A stretch of 55,452 nt of DNA from an uncultured Chitinophagaceae bacterium (GTDB lineage: Bacteria > Bacteroidota > Bacteroidia > Chitinophagales > Chitinophagaceae), in assembly GCA_937873715.1 (NCBI GenBank), contig CALMYJ010000007.1:1-55452 (forward strand). The letters are read 5' to 3'. Positions 36,485-46,500 of the stretch are shown piece by piece. The position numbers and the translations under genes are program-made. Each line of letters starts with the position of its first letter. Position 1 is the stretch's first letter. The notes beneath the pieces were generated by a model. It was not told the origin of the DNA, did no database searches, and was given only the letters and a program-made list of their open reading frames with translations.

Positions 36485-39400
36485 ATGTTTATGAAAAAAA
36501 ACTGCCACCCATTCATACTGCCTTTACAGCCATGCTTAACCAGGTGCTTACACGTATTGGTACTGCTGCTTGCAACTGCTTATACTGCTTCGGCTGCAAA
36601 TTATTTTAATGTAACCGGTGCTGTAAATGCTAACCTCACTGCAAGCTGGACAACAGATCCCGGCGGAGGTGCCGGTACAGCCCCTGCCAACTTTACCTCC
36701 GGCGATGTATTTACCATCAGGGCGGCTACTACTATGAATACGAATGCCGCATGGACGGTGTCGGGCACAGGTGCCGGTATAGTTATAACGGGTACGCTTA
36801 CTCTGAGCAATCCGCTTACCATCAATGGCAGTTTTACCAACAACGGCACCTTTAATCATGGCAACCAGTTGGTAACTATTGGCACCGGTGGCGATATAGC
36901 CGGTACGGGTACAATTACTTTTTTCAATCTCACTATAAGCACTGATAATCCTGCCGATATAGTTACACTTTCTAAAACACTCATTACAATAAGAGGAGGC
37001 AATAATGCGGCCAACGGCAGGCTTACACTCAACCAGGGGGTTTTTAAAATTGGCGCAGGCAATACCATCAATTTTGATAATAATTCCAGTGAAAACTCAA
37101 TAAACAATCCCAATGCTACAGGCACCAGCAATTTTGCAACCACTGGTACCAATGGCGAAGATGGGGGCAGGATTGTGGTGCTCAATGGCAGTGGCGCTGC
37201 CTTAACTTTTTTAGGTAATGGACAAACCACCGTTTATGATTTTTCTATCGGTACTGCACAGGGGCAGGGCAACCGTACCATCCGGCAAACCAATCCTAAT
37301 GTTCAAATCAATGGTACGCTTTCTATTTTCGATAACCAGTGCAAATGGCAAACCAATTCACCGGTGTATGGTGCGGCTTCTACATTAATAAGGAATAACA
37401 ATGGCCAGCAATACAGCCCCGGCGGTGGTGATACCAGGGAATGGATGCCACTGGCATCGGGTACTATTGGCGTTACGCCGGGCTATCCCAATAATGTTAC
37501 CATTATGAATGTGGGCAGCTCGGCTTCTAATTACGGCAGCGGTAACCAAACTTATGGGGTACGCCTATCCGGTAGCTGGAGCATAAATGGCACATTGCAA
37601 GTAGGCACAGCCACCACCGCCGGTTTTGTTGATCTTGGCCCTGGTACCAATTTTACCTGCGGCGGTATTATTATTGAAAATAATTCACGCCTGCGTGCAC
37701 CCGATGCTGCTGGCGGCTTTGTAGTGAGGGGTAACTGGTTGCGTACAGGCAATACTGTTGGGGCTTTTACCGCAAGTACCGGCACTGTACAATTTTCCGG
37801 CAATGGTACTGCGGCGGCACCGCAAACAGTAACTGCATCTGATGGTTCAGAAACTATATTTAATAACGTGTCCATTAACAGTGGCACTTACGTAAAACTC
37901 AATAGCCCAGTTGGCTTAAATAATACAGGGGTACTTAATCTTGTATCAGGTATTATTGAAACCTCATCCAGCGCCCTGTTAACCATAAATAATACGGCCA
38001 CTGCTGCAGTTACAGGCGGCAGCGGATTAAACTATATCAATGGCCCATTACGCTGGAGCCTCGGTGCTACCGGCACGTATAATTTTCCAACAGGTAAAGG
38101 AGAGGCTTATCTTCCCTTTAGTGTATCGCCTGCTTCAGCATCCGCTGTTACAATTGAAGCATTCAACAGCGATTGTGGCGGTACACCCGATAATGTTACC
38201 GTAAATGATATCAGCCGAACAGAATACTGGTCATTAACTGCTTCTCCGGCATTTGCTTCTGTAGGTACGCTTGTTTCCGCAGGCCGTGCTAATGCCATTA
38301 ATGCACCATTTAATGCACTGGCAAAAAGTAGTACGCCTAATGGTGTGTATACGGCTGTTGGCGGTACAGTATCGGGCAATATGATAAATAATGCCGGTGG
38401 TATTGGCATTGCAACGCCTGTATATTTCGTAATTGCAGAAGCACCACTTGCCATCACCGGTGTAGCGATAACAGCACCCACCTGTGTTCCAGGCAGCACT
38501 GGTACCATTACTGTTACCGCAAGTGGCGGCACACCACCATACCAGTATAAAATTGATAATGGCGCTTTTTCTTCCAGTAATATATTTACGGGCCTCGCCG
38601 AAGGCGAATACAGCATCACCGTACAGGATGCTGCCAATACAACTAAGGACACTTTAGTAACAGTATCGGCTATTATACTTACAAAGGATACCACTATATG
38701 CAGCTCGGCACCGGTTAACCTTACGGCTACAGGTGTGGGTGCTAATTATACCTGGACGGCAAATACAGCACCTGCTGTTGCCGGCCTAAGTGCCACCACA
38801 GGAAATAATGTAACGGCAACACCAACGGCCACCACAACCTATACCGTAACAGCAGAAATTTACGACCCATCCGGCAACAGGATTGTAAATGGCGGCTTTG
38901 AGGCTGGCAATACTGATTTTACTTCCGGCTTTATTTTTCATTTATGTGCACCTTATGCCAGTTCCTGGAATCCACCACCGCCACCGCCCTGCAATAATTA
39001 CGGGCAGTTTCACAACGGTATTTACCTGGTAACTGGTAATCCGCAAAACCTGTGTACCAATCTTACTTCTTTTACACCTCGTACCGGTAATAATATGATG
39101 GTAATAGATGGGCCAAACAGCAACGTATATACGCAATCTCCCTATCCGGTATGGAGTCAGACTGTAAACGGACTTACCCCCGGGGTTACTTATATTTTTA
39201 GTTACTGGGTACGCAATGCCTTTCCGGTAATTGATGGTAATTCAGCCATACTCAGGGCCAAAATAAACGGGGTGGATTTAACGGCTAATTCCGGCTCAGG
39301 CAATCCGCATACCGCTTCAGCATTGTCGTGGGTGCAGGTAACGTACCAGTGGCAGGCAACAGGAACCAGCGCTGCTATAGAATTGTTTGATGAAAGGGTT

Positions 39401-40969
39401 TCTGATGTATCCAACGATTTTGCTCTGGATGATATTGAATTTATCGGGCCCTGCCAGGTTACAAAGAGTGTAACCATTACTGTTGGCGGCACTACTATTA
39501 ATCCGCCTGCTGTAACAAATGTAACCTATTGTGTGGGTGAAGCTCCTGTATCACTTGCTGTCAGTGCAACGGGCACAAACTTATTGTGGTATACTGCTGC
39601 ATCGGGTGGGCAGGGCAGTGGTACTGCACCTACACCGTCTACTGCTGTACCGGGTAGCACTACTTATTATGTTAGCCAGACCGTACAAGGTAGCTGTGGT
39701 GGCGAAAGTTCCCGTGCAGCTATTACCGTTACAGTTAATGCTGCAGCAACTGTACCGGTTGTTACTAATCCGCCGGCCTATTGTCAAAATCAAAATGCTG
39801 CATCGCTTGCAGCAAGTGTTACGGGCACAAACTTATTGTGGTACACGGCAGCATCGGGTGGGCAGGGCAGCGCTACTGCGCCAACGCCTTCAACTGCCAC
39901 GCCGGGCACAACAACTTATTATGTAACACAAACTACTGCCTGTGGCGAAAGCGAAAGGGCGGTTGTAACGGTTGTAGTAAATGCTGGTACAACGGTACCG
40001 GCGGTTACCAACCCTGGTACCTATTGTCAAAATGAAAATGCAGTTTCACTTGCGGCCAATGCCACCGGTACAAGTTTATTATGGTATACTACGGCCGCCG
40101 GCGGCCAGGGCAGTGCAATAGCGCCAACGCCATCTACCGCCAATGCCGGTACCACCCAGTATTATGTAAGCCAGGGCGGTACCTGCGGTGAAAGTGAAAG
40201 AGCAGTAATTACGGTTACAGTGAATGCCAGTACTACTCCGCCGGCAGTTACTAATCCGGCTGCCTATTGCCAAAATCAAAATGCAGCTTCACTTGCAGCT
40301 AATGCTACTGGTACAAATTTATTATGGTACACTACGGCCACTGGCGGCCAGGGTAGCGCAGCGGCACCCACGCCATCAACTGCTGCTGCCGGCACTACAC
40401 AGTATTATGTAAGCCAGGGTGGCACCTGCGGCGAAAGTTCCCGTGCAGCCATTACCGTTATGGTAAACGCAGTACCATCGGTAAATGCCGGAGATGATAA
40501 AATTATAGCCCCGGGCAGCAGCACTACTTTAAATGCAAGCGCATCACAGGGCACTTATTCCTGGTCGCCTTCAGCCGGATTGTCTGCTACTTCGGTATTG
40601 AACCCTGTGGCATCACCGGCGCAAACTGTTACCTATACACTTACCGTTAACAGCAATGGTTGTACGGCAAGCGATGATGTGCTGGTAACCGTACAGGGCG
40701 ATTGCCTCGATATTGCAAAGGCATTTACGCCAAACAATGACGGGTTTAATGATGTATGGATAGTTACAAGGTGCCCGGTAAATGTAAAAGTGGATGTATA
40801 TAACCGATGGGGCGGATTAATATTTCATGCGGATAATTATGATAACAAATGGAATGGTACCCGTAACGGCAGCCCAGTACCAGATGGAACGTATTACTAT
40901 GTGATAAGGGTGCCAAATAATTCAGGCGGCATGCGTACGGTAACCGGTAATGTTACCATTATGCGCTAA
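36485..40969 (+). CDS. Giant modular surface protein A with type B T9SS C-terminal signal
   Basis: This 1494-residue secreted protein has a signal peptide ending near YTASAA. Modules by residue: a long repeat-rich, probable beta-solenoid region (about 40-650) with alternating short strands and Asn/Gly turns (GTLTLSNPLTINGSFTNNGT) and the landmarks TNSPVYG, GYPNNVTIMNVG, CGGIIIENNS, INGPLRW and TEYWSL; a SprB-like repeat (about 657-730, SGGTPPYQYKIDNGAF); an Ig-like segment (about 733-795); a beta-sandwich of about 200 residues opening IVNGGFEAG (about 800-995); four near-identical Ig-like repeats (about 1006-1328); a PKD/Ig-like domain (about 1330-1405); and a CHU_C type B sorting domain (about 1406-1494: AFTPNNDGFNDVW, DVYNRWGGLIF). 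It is followed at once by two PorP/SprF genes, the known partners of type B cargo. An adhesin or glycan-binding role is likely; no catalytic motif is seen. ATG at 36491 is an equally good start. Confidence 0.92.
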   Translation: MFMKKNCHPFILPLQPCLTRCLHVLVLLLATAYTASAANYFNVTGAVNANLTASWTTDPGGGAGTAPANFTSGDVFTIRAATTMNTNAAWTVSGTGAGIVITGTLTLSNPLTINGSFTNNGTFNHGNQLVTIGTGGDIAGTGTITFFNLTISTDNPADIVTLSKTLITIRGGNNAANGRLTLNQGVFKIGAGNTINFDNNSSENSINNPNATGTSNFATTGTNGEDGGRIVVLNGSGAALTFLGNGQTTVYDFSIGTAQGQGNRTIRQTNPNVQINGTLSIFDNQCKWQTNSPVYGAASTLIRNNNGQQYSPGGGDTREWMPLASGTIGVTPGYPNNVTIMNVGSSASNYGSGNQTYGVRLSGSWSINGTLQVGTATTAGFVDLGPGTNFTCGGIIIENNSRLRAPDAAGGFVVRGNWLRTGNTVGAFTASTGTVQFSGNGTAAAPQTVTASDGSETIFNNVSINSGTYVKLNSPVGLNNTGVLNLVSGIIETSSSALLTINNTATAAVTGGSGLNYINGPLRWSLGATGTYNFPTGKGEAYLPFSVSPASASAVTIEAFNSDCGGTPDNVTVNDISRTEYWSLTASPAFASVGTLVSAGRANAINAPFNALAKSSTPNGVYTAVGGTVSGNMINNAGGIGIATPVYFVIAEAPLAITGVAITAPTCVPGSTGTITVTASGGTPPYQYKIDNGAFSSSNIFTGLAEGEYSITVQDAANTTKDTLVTVSAIILTKDTTICSSAPVNLTATGVGANYTWTANTAPAVAGLSATTGNNVTATPTATTTYTVTAEIYDPSGNRIVNGGFEAGNTDFTSGFIFHLCAPYASSWNPPPPPPCNNYGQFHNGIYLVTGNPQNLCTNLTSFTPRTGNNMMVIDGPNSNVYTQSPYPVWSQTVNGLTPGVTYIFSYWVRNAFPVIDGNSAILRAKINGVDLTANSGSGNPHTASALSWVQVTYQWQATGTSAAIELFDERVSDVSNDFALDDIEFIGPCQVTKSVTITVGGTTINPPAVTNVTYCVGEAPVSLAVSATGTNLLWYTAASGGQGSGTAPTPSTAVPGSTTYYVSQTVQGSCGGESSRAAITVTVNAAATVPVVTNPPAYCQNQNAASLAASVTGTNLLWYTAASGGQGSATAPTPSTATPGTTTYYVTQTTACGESERAVVTVVVNAGTTVPAVTNPGTYCQNENAVSLAANATGTSLLWYTTAAGGQGSAIAPTPSTANAGTTQYYVSQGGTCGESERAVITVTVNASTTPPAVTNPAAYCQNQNAASLAANATGTNLLWYTTATGGQGSAAAPTPSTAAAGTTQYYVSQGGTCGESSRAAITVMVNAVPSVNAGDDKIIAPGSSTTLNASASQGTYSWSPSAGLSATSVLNPVASPAQTVTYTLTVNSNGCTASDDVLVTVQGDCLDIAKAFTPNNDGFNDVWIVTRCPVNVKVDVYNRWGGLIFHADNYDNKWNGTRNGSPVPDGTYYYVIRVPNNSGGMRTVTGNVTIMR
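39502..40470 (+). repeat. Four tandem Ig-like coding repeats of about 240 bp
   Basis: Units begin near 39502, 39750, 39992 and 40232. Each encodes about 80 residues with the order VTNxxxYCxN, a core close to LLWYT-A-GGQGS-AP-PSTA, TTxYYVSQ, and CGESxRAxITV. Long stretches are nearly identical in DNA (for example tattgtcaaaatcaaaatgc and its close variants), so they look recently amplified or kept alike by recombination. They lie in frame inside the gene at 36485. Confidence 0.9.
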
Positions 40970-40994
40970 ATCCAGTTCGGTAAAAATTATAAAA

Positions 40995-41903
40995 ATGAAG
41001 TCTATGCAAATTAAAATCATCATACCGGTGTTGCTGTTTAGTTGCAGTGTGCATATTGCAGCGGCACAACAGATATTCAGGATTAGCCAGTTTACACAGC
41101 ATAATTTTTTATACAATCCTGCTGCGGCCGGTGCCAATGATGCACCATCTGCAGGTGTTACTTACCGGAAAATGTGGACAGGTATTTCCGGCGGTCCCGA
41201 AACGTCCTTGTTTTTTGCCGATAAGTATTTTGATAAAAAGAAAACCGGTGTGGGTGTTTTTCTGTTCAGCGATAAAACAGGGCCTACCAGTCGCAATGGC
41301 GGCCAGGTTAACCTGTCGTATAGTGTTGAACTGGGTAGTAAAGACAAAAGGCTGATGTTTGGCCTGGCAGGCGAAATGCTGCAATACCGTATTAATATGG
41401 CTGAGATAGCCGCTTACCTGCCTAATGATCCTCTGCTATCTGCACCCGGTTCCAAAATTAAAGGCGATGCTGCTGCAGGGCTTTATTACAGGTCTCCAAC
41501 CCTTAATCTTGGTTTTTCTGTTCAGCACCTGCTCCAGTCAAAATTTGATTTTATCAAAGGCAGTAATAATCCGCAGGGTAAATTATACCGCCATTATTTT
41601 GTTATGGGAAGCTACAACTGGCAGGTAGATGAGGACAATGTACTTATTCCAAATGCCCTGCTGAAGTATGTGCCTAATACCCCCGCCGACTTTGATTTGG
41701 GTATGCGCCTGGAGCATAAAGACATGTTATGGATTGGTTTTAATTATCACTATCAGCAAAACTATAGTGCATTTGCAGGCGTAAAAATCAGACAAAAATT
41801 TGCTATAGGGTATGCTTATGACTTGTATAAAACTCCGCTGAGTTTGTTTGACCAGGGCGGTGATGCTCATGAAATTATGCTTCGGTATTTTTTTGTAAAA
41901 TAA
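40995..41903 (+). CDS. PorP/SprF-family type IX secretion outer-membrane protein, copy 1
   Basis: PorP/SprF proteins are outer-membrane barrels that bring type B T9SS cargo to, or hold it at, the cell surface. The ATG at 40995 gives a signal peptide ending IAAAQQ and 302 residues. Family hallmarks are FTQHNFLYNPAAAGANDA, the early TYRKMWTGISGGPET, GVGVFLFSDKTGP, and the C-terminal GYAYDLYKTPLS ... HEIMLRYFF. The gene begins 25 bases after the stop of the type B protein gene, so they should be co-transcribed. The natural reading is that this protein is the dedicated partner of the gene at 36485. Confidence 0.92.
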   Translation: MKSMQIKIIIPVLLFSCSVHIAAAQQIFRISQFTQHNFLYNPAAAGANDAPSAGVTYRKMWTGISGGPETSLFFADKYFDKKKTGVGVFLFSDKTGPTSRNGGQVNLSYSVELGSKDKRLMFGLAGEMLQYRINMAEIAAYLPNDPLLSAPGSKIKGDAAAGLYYRSPTLNLGFSVQHLLQSKFDFIKGSNNPQGKLYRHYFVMGSYNWQVDEDNVLIPNALLKYVPNTPADFDLGMRLEHKDMLWIGFNYHYQQNYSAFAGVKIRQKFAIGYAYDLYKTPLSLFDQGGDAHEIMLRYFFVK

Positions 41904-41910
41904 GTTGAGC

Positions 41911-41943
41911 ATGCCCGGAAAGGCATACTATTTTATCGGGCAT
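41911..41943 (+). other. Hairpin between the two PorP/SprF genes
   Basis: ATGCCCG (41911-41917) pairs with CGGGCAT (41937-41943). An alternative shorter hairpin, ATGCC (41911-41915) with GGCAT (41922-41926), is also possible. There is no T-run afterwards, so it is more likely an mRNA-processing or attenuation structure than a terminator. Confidence 0.3.
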
Positions 41944-42007
41944 AACGAAAAGGGATATGCGTAAATCCGGTTTTCAGTTGTTGCAGTTGGTTACTAAAAC
42001 AAGCGGT

Positions 42008-43051
42008 ATGAAAAAAATGGTGCTTATTGGTTTGTTCTTGTATGCCTGTGCGGCACAGGCACAGCAGAAGCCATACTATACACAGTATATACTGAATAAC
42101 TACATGCTGAACCCGGCTTTGTCGGGTATTGAAACTTACACAGATGTAAAATTGAGTTATCGCAGCCAATGGACGGGTATTGATGGTTCGCCGGTAACCG
42201 CATATGCGTCCATTAATGCACCTATCGGCGACCAGGATAAAGTAAGTGGCAGCGTAGCAGCAGTGGAAAGAACAGGTGCAAATTTAAGGGGTAAGAGTTA
42301 CTGGAATGAGTACAGTGCCCCCGAGGCCCATAGCGGTGCCGGGCTAATTTTACTGAATGATAAAACCGGCTTTATCAACCGGTTTTCAATGTATGGCACA
42401 TATGCCTATCATAAACCCTTAGGGAATCAAACAACACTTTCGGCCGGTTTTTTGGCGGGGTTTACAAATGTTACACTGGATGCTTCAAAAGTAATACTCG
42501 ACGACCCCGGTCAAAATCCTGATCCTTTTGATCCTTCTATTGGCTTCGCTTCCGGCGATTTAAAAGCACTCATGCCGGAAGTAGGTGCCGGCTTGTGGTT
42601 ATACTCACGGGATTATTACCTGGGTTTATCTGTACTCAATATTGTACCGGCAAAAGCCAGGTTTGTTACTGATAGTAAGTACGGTAGCAGCTTTGTGCCC
42701 CATTATATTTTTTCGGCAGGCTATCGCTTTATGGCTGCCGATGATTTGTCTGTATTGCCTTCAGTAATCGTTCAGTCTGTACAGCCGCTGCCGATGCAGG
42801 TACATGCCAATGTTAAGTTACAGTTCCAGGATCAGCTTTGGTTTGGTGGCAGCTACCGTTATGGCGATAAGTTAGGCGGCTTTGCTGCAATGGCAGGGGT
42901 ATATATTTCAAGTGCCATCAATATTGGTTATTCCTACGATATGTCGGCAAACTCAAGGCTAAGGCAGTTTGCAGGCGATACACATGAAATTGTAGTAGGC
43001 TTTTTGCTCAACAACCGCAATGGGGATAGCTGCCCCCGTAATGTTTGGTAA
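42008..43051 (+). CDS. PorP/SprF-family type IX secretion outer-membrane protein, copy 2
   Basis: This is a second member of the family and the same strand partner of the preceding gene. The ATG at 42008 gives a signal peptide (MKKMVLIGLFLYACAAQAQ) and 347 residues. Hallmarks are YTQYILNNYMLNPALSGIETY, LSYRSQWTGIDGSP, HSGAGLILLNDKTGF, and the C-terminal INIGYSYDMSANSRL ... HEIVVGFLL. It is about 45 residues longer than copy 1 and diverged from it, so the two are old paralogues, not a fresh duplication. It lies between the type B giant protein and the type A giant protein. Whether it serves the same cargo as copy 1 or another, such as the type B protein at 18113, cannot be told. Confidence 0.92.
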   Translation: MKKMVLIGLFLYACAAQAQQKPYYTQYILNNYMLNPALSGIETYTDVKLSYRSQWTGIDGSPVTAYASINAPIGDQDKVSGSVAAVERTGANLRGKSYWNEYSAPEAHSGAGLILLNDKTGFINRFSMYGTYAYHKPLGNQTTLSAGFLAGFTNVTLDASKVILDDPGQNPDPFDPSIGFASGDLKALMPEVGAGLWLYSRDYYLGLSVLNIVPAKARFVTDSKYGSSFVPHYIFSAGYRFMAADDLSVLPSVIVQSVQPLPMQVHANVKLQFQDQLWFGGSYRYGDKLGGFAAMAGVYISSAINIGYSYDMSANSRLRQFAGDTHEIVVGFLLNNRNGDSCPRNVW

Positions 43052-43562
43052 ATTTTTACACGGCGTTTTCCTCCACTTTTTTCCCTGCAAAAAGCGAGGC
43101 AGTATTGCAATGCTCTACTTCACAAAATCATATTTTATTAACTGCTAAAAACCTGGAAATATGATGAAAAAAAGCCGGTATATTTCTTATATATACAAAT
43201 TTGTTATTTGAATTTAACTAATTGAAATTGATTGTATTGCGGCTGTAACAAAATATTTTTTTCATGTATTTTTTATACTGCATCAATATCATTTGTACAG
43301 GGCTGATATGTGGCTGTACATTTATTTTGGCTTAGCATTTTATAGCCCGACTGATTGCTTTTTTTGCTCCAATATCCGCAGACCGATTTTTTGATTGACG
43401 AACGATTTAAAACTGCTGTGTGAATATGTTTTGTAAACGGCTGCTTTTTACTGCACCTGCATGGTTGAGTACCCCCCGGATAAACACTGCGTACATCAGT
43501 ATTTATTTTAACCTGAACCGTATTGGAAAATGACAAATGGGCCATTGATACAATGTGTAACT
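43052..43562. other. Intergenic region before giant protein B
   Basis: No gene is supported in these 511 bases. The first half is AT-rich. The closest promoter-like string, TATGTTTTG near 43425, has one extra T relative to TAnnTTTG. No strong terminator is seen after the second PorP/SprF gene. Confidence 0.4.
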
Positions 43563-46500
43563 ATGCTTAGCCGTACCGGCAGGTATTTGTGTTGTCTTTT
43601 TTTGGGAACGATTGCACTGGCTTTTGCATACGGCGCTGATATTTCTTCTACTGCCACCGGCGGTAACTGGAATGCTACCGGCTCATGGGTTGGGGGTGTT
43701 GTACCTGTGGCTGGCGATAATGTAACAATCGTAGCCGGGGCTGTTATCACGGTAAATGTCAATTCCCAGTGCCTCAGTCTTATTATAAATGGTACATTAA
43801 CCCGTAGCCTGGGTAATCTTACTGTAAATGGCAGTTTTACCAACAATGGAACAATCAACAATTTTCCAACCGGTGGTACAGTAACGATGGCTGGTACGGT
43901 ATCGGCTACAATTGGTGGGGTAAACCCGGTAACGGTTTATAATTTAATCATCAATAAAACTGCAGGTAGTGGTGTTACATTAAGTCAGCCTCTAACGGTT
44001 AACAATATACTTACCCTAACTGCAGGGGTATTAAGCACCGATGCGGCAAATGTAATTTCTCTTACTAACACAGCCGTTACTGCATTGGCAGGCGCACCGT
44101 TTTCGGCTACAAAAATGATTAATGGCCCATTAAGGTGGACGCTGGCCACAACCGCTACCAATTATACCTTCCCCGTTGGCTCGGGCACTACTTACCTCCC
44201 TTTTATCTTAAACGCTGTAAATTCTGCTGCCGGAAACAGGGCAACCGTACAGGCATTTAATACAGGTAGTGGTGGGTCTGGTTTAAATCTTAGTGCCACC
44301 GAATACTGGTCGATGAGTACAGATGCCGGGTTGGGCACAACGGGAAGCACCGTATCCATCAGCAGGCCAACGGCTATCAGTCCGTATAACTTAATTGGAC
44401 GCAGTACAACAGCTAACGGAACCTATACTTCGCTGGCAGGAACAGTGGGGGCAAACGGTATTACCGGTTCAAATGATATTGGTACAACTTCTCCCTGGTT
44501 TTTTGCTTTTGCTATGGGCGCCATCACAACCGGTACAGTAAGTGGCTCTCCATTTTGTGCCGGTGCTACAGGTATTAATGTGCCGTTTACCTATTCACCG
44601 GCGGCAAATTTCCCGGCCGGCACCTGCACATTTACGGCAGAATTATCTGATGGCTCTGGCTCGTTTGCAACGCCTTCAACCCTGCAATCTGTAGTTTCCA
44701 ATGCTTCAGGTTCACAATCTGTAGTTGTGAGCATTCCAATGGTACCTGCAGGTACGGGATACAGGATTAGAATAGTAAGCAATGCGCCTGCCGTAAATGG
44801 TGCCGATAATGCTGCAAACCTGGAAGTAAGCAGTACTCCAACGGTAGCAACAGGTATTGCCAATGGGCCGATTAGCACTACCACTGCCACATTAAATGGA
44901 ACGGTGAGCGCCAACGGCGTTTCTACTTCAGTTACGTTCAATTACGGCACTTCTATAGCTTACGGCAGCAATGCAACAGCAGCCCAGTCGCCGGTAACAA
45001 CCCAAAGCACGGCTGTTTCCGCAGCTATCACCGGGTTAACCCCCAATACACTTTATCATTTCAGGGTAAATAGCACCAATGGTACCTGCCCGGCCGCAGG
45101 CGCCGATGCTACGTTTACCACTTTGCCCAATGCACCGGTGGTGGGTACAGCTACCAGCCCTGCTTCATCCGGCTTTACGGCCAACTGGCTGGCACCGGCT
45201 ATACCCGGTACTGCAACATTTACCTATACCGTACAGGCTTCTACCGACCCGGCGTTTGGCACCATAAGTGCAACGGGCAGTGCAATTCCATCGGGTACTA
45301 CCACTTATGTATTTACAATGCTTTTGCCTTCTACCACATATTATTACAGGGTAATGGCAGTAAATGCTACCGGTAATTCTGCCTGGTCGGCTACCAGTGC
45401 TTCAATCACTACTACTAACGGTATCGACTATTATAATACCGGCAACGTTGCAGGTAATCTTACAACAAGCTGGACGACAAGCCCCACCGGTGTTGGTGGT
45501 ACACTTCTGAGTGCCGGCAGCAATAATTTTACCTCCGGGGATGTTTTTCATATCCGTACAGGCACCACCGTTACTACTACAGCTCCATGGACAATATCAG
45601 GTACTTCCTGCAGGTTAAATATTAATGGTACACTTACGCTTTCTCATGCATTTGGTATAAGTGGCATCTTCGCCAATAACGGAACATTTAATGCAGGAAG
45701 CCAAACGGTAACTTTTGGTACCGGTGGTGATATTACTGGTACCAACGCCAGTACATTTTACAACCTGGTGATTGCAACTACCAGTGCAGCAGATATTGTT
45801 ACATTATCAAGATCTGATATAACCATAAGGCAGAACAGCGGAGGCGGTACACTTACACTTCAAAATGGTATTTTTCAAATTGGCGCAGGCCATATTCTTT
45901 ACTTTGATAATAACAGCGGTACCAATGGCTTAGTGAATAACGGCGGCAACCTGGCCACCACGGGCTTAAACGGAGCAGATGGCGGCAGGGTGGTTTTAAT
46001 GAACGGAAGTGGCGCAAATTTTAATATAACAGGTACGGGTACTACCCATTTTTATGATCTTTCTTTTGGCACAGCCGTAGGAGCAGGTAACCGGCGTGTT
46101 GTTCAAAGCAACCCCGGCAGGGTTGTGATTAATGGCACACTCACTATGCCAGACAACCAGTCCAGGTGGGCCACAAATTCTCCCATCTATGGCCCCAATG
46201 CTACACTCTATATCAATAACAATAACCAGGGCTATTCACCCGGTGCCGGCGAAAGGCTGGAGTGGATGGCTATGGCATCTGGTACAATCGGTACAACAGC
46301 AGGATACCCCAATCATGTTACTATCGTAAATGTAGGTACATCTTTGAATAATGGTACTGGCTTTGGGCCATCGGGCAGTTGGAGTATACAGGGTACATTA
46401 TCAATAGGCGATGGTACAGTTGCCGGTACGGCTACTTTGCAATCTATGACGGCATTTACCTGCGGCGGCATTATTATTGACCATAACTCTACCTTAAAGC

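Noticed and set aside
39502..40470. Regular direct repeats taken as a possible CRISPR array
   Set aside because: The repeats are 240 bp long, in frame and encode Ig-like domains. There are no short repeats with unique spacers and no cas genes.
43273..43545. Minus-strand open frame of 90 codons before giant protein B
   Set aside because: Composition is not protein-like, no family pattern, and it overlaps the start of the real gene.
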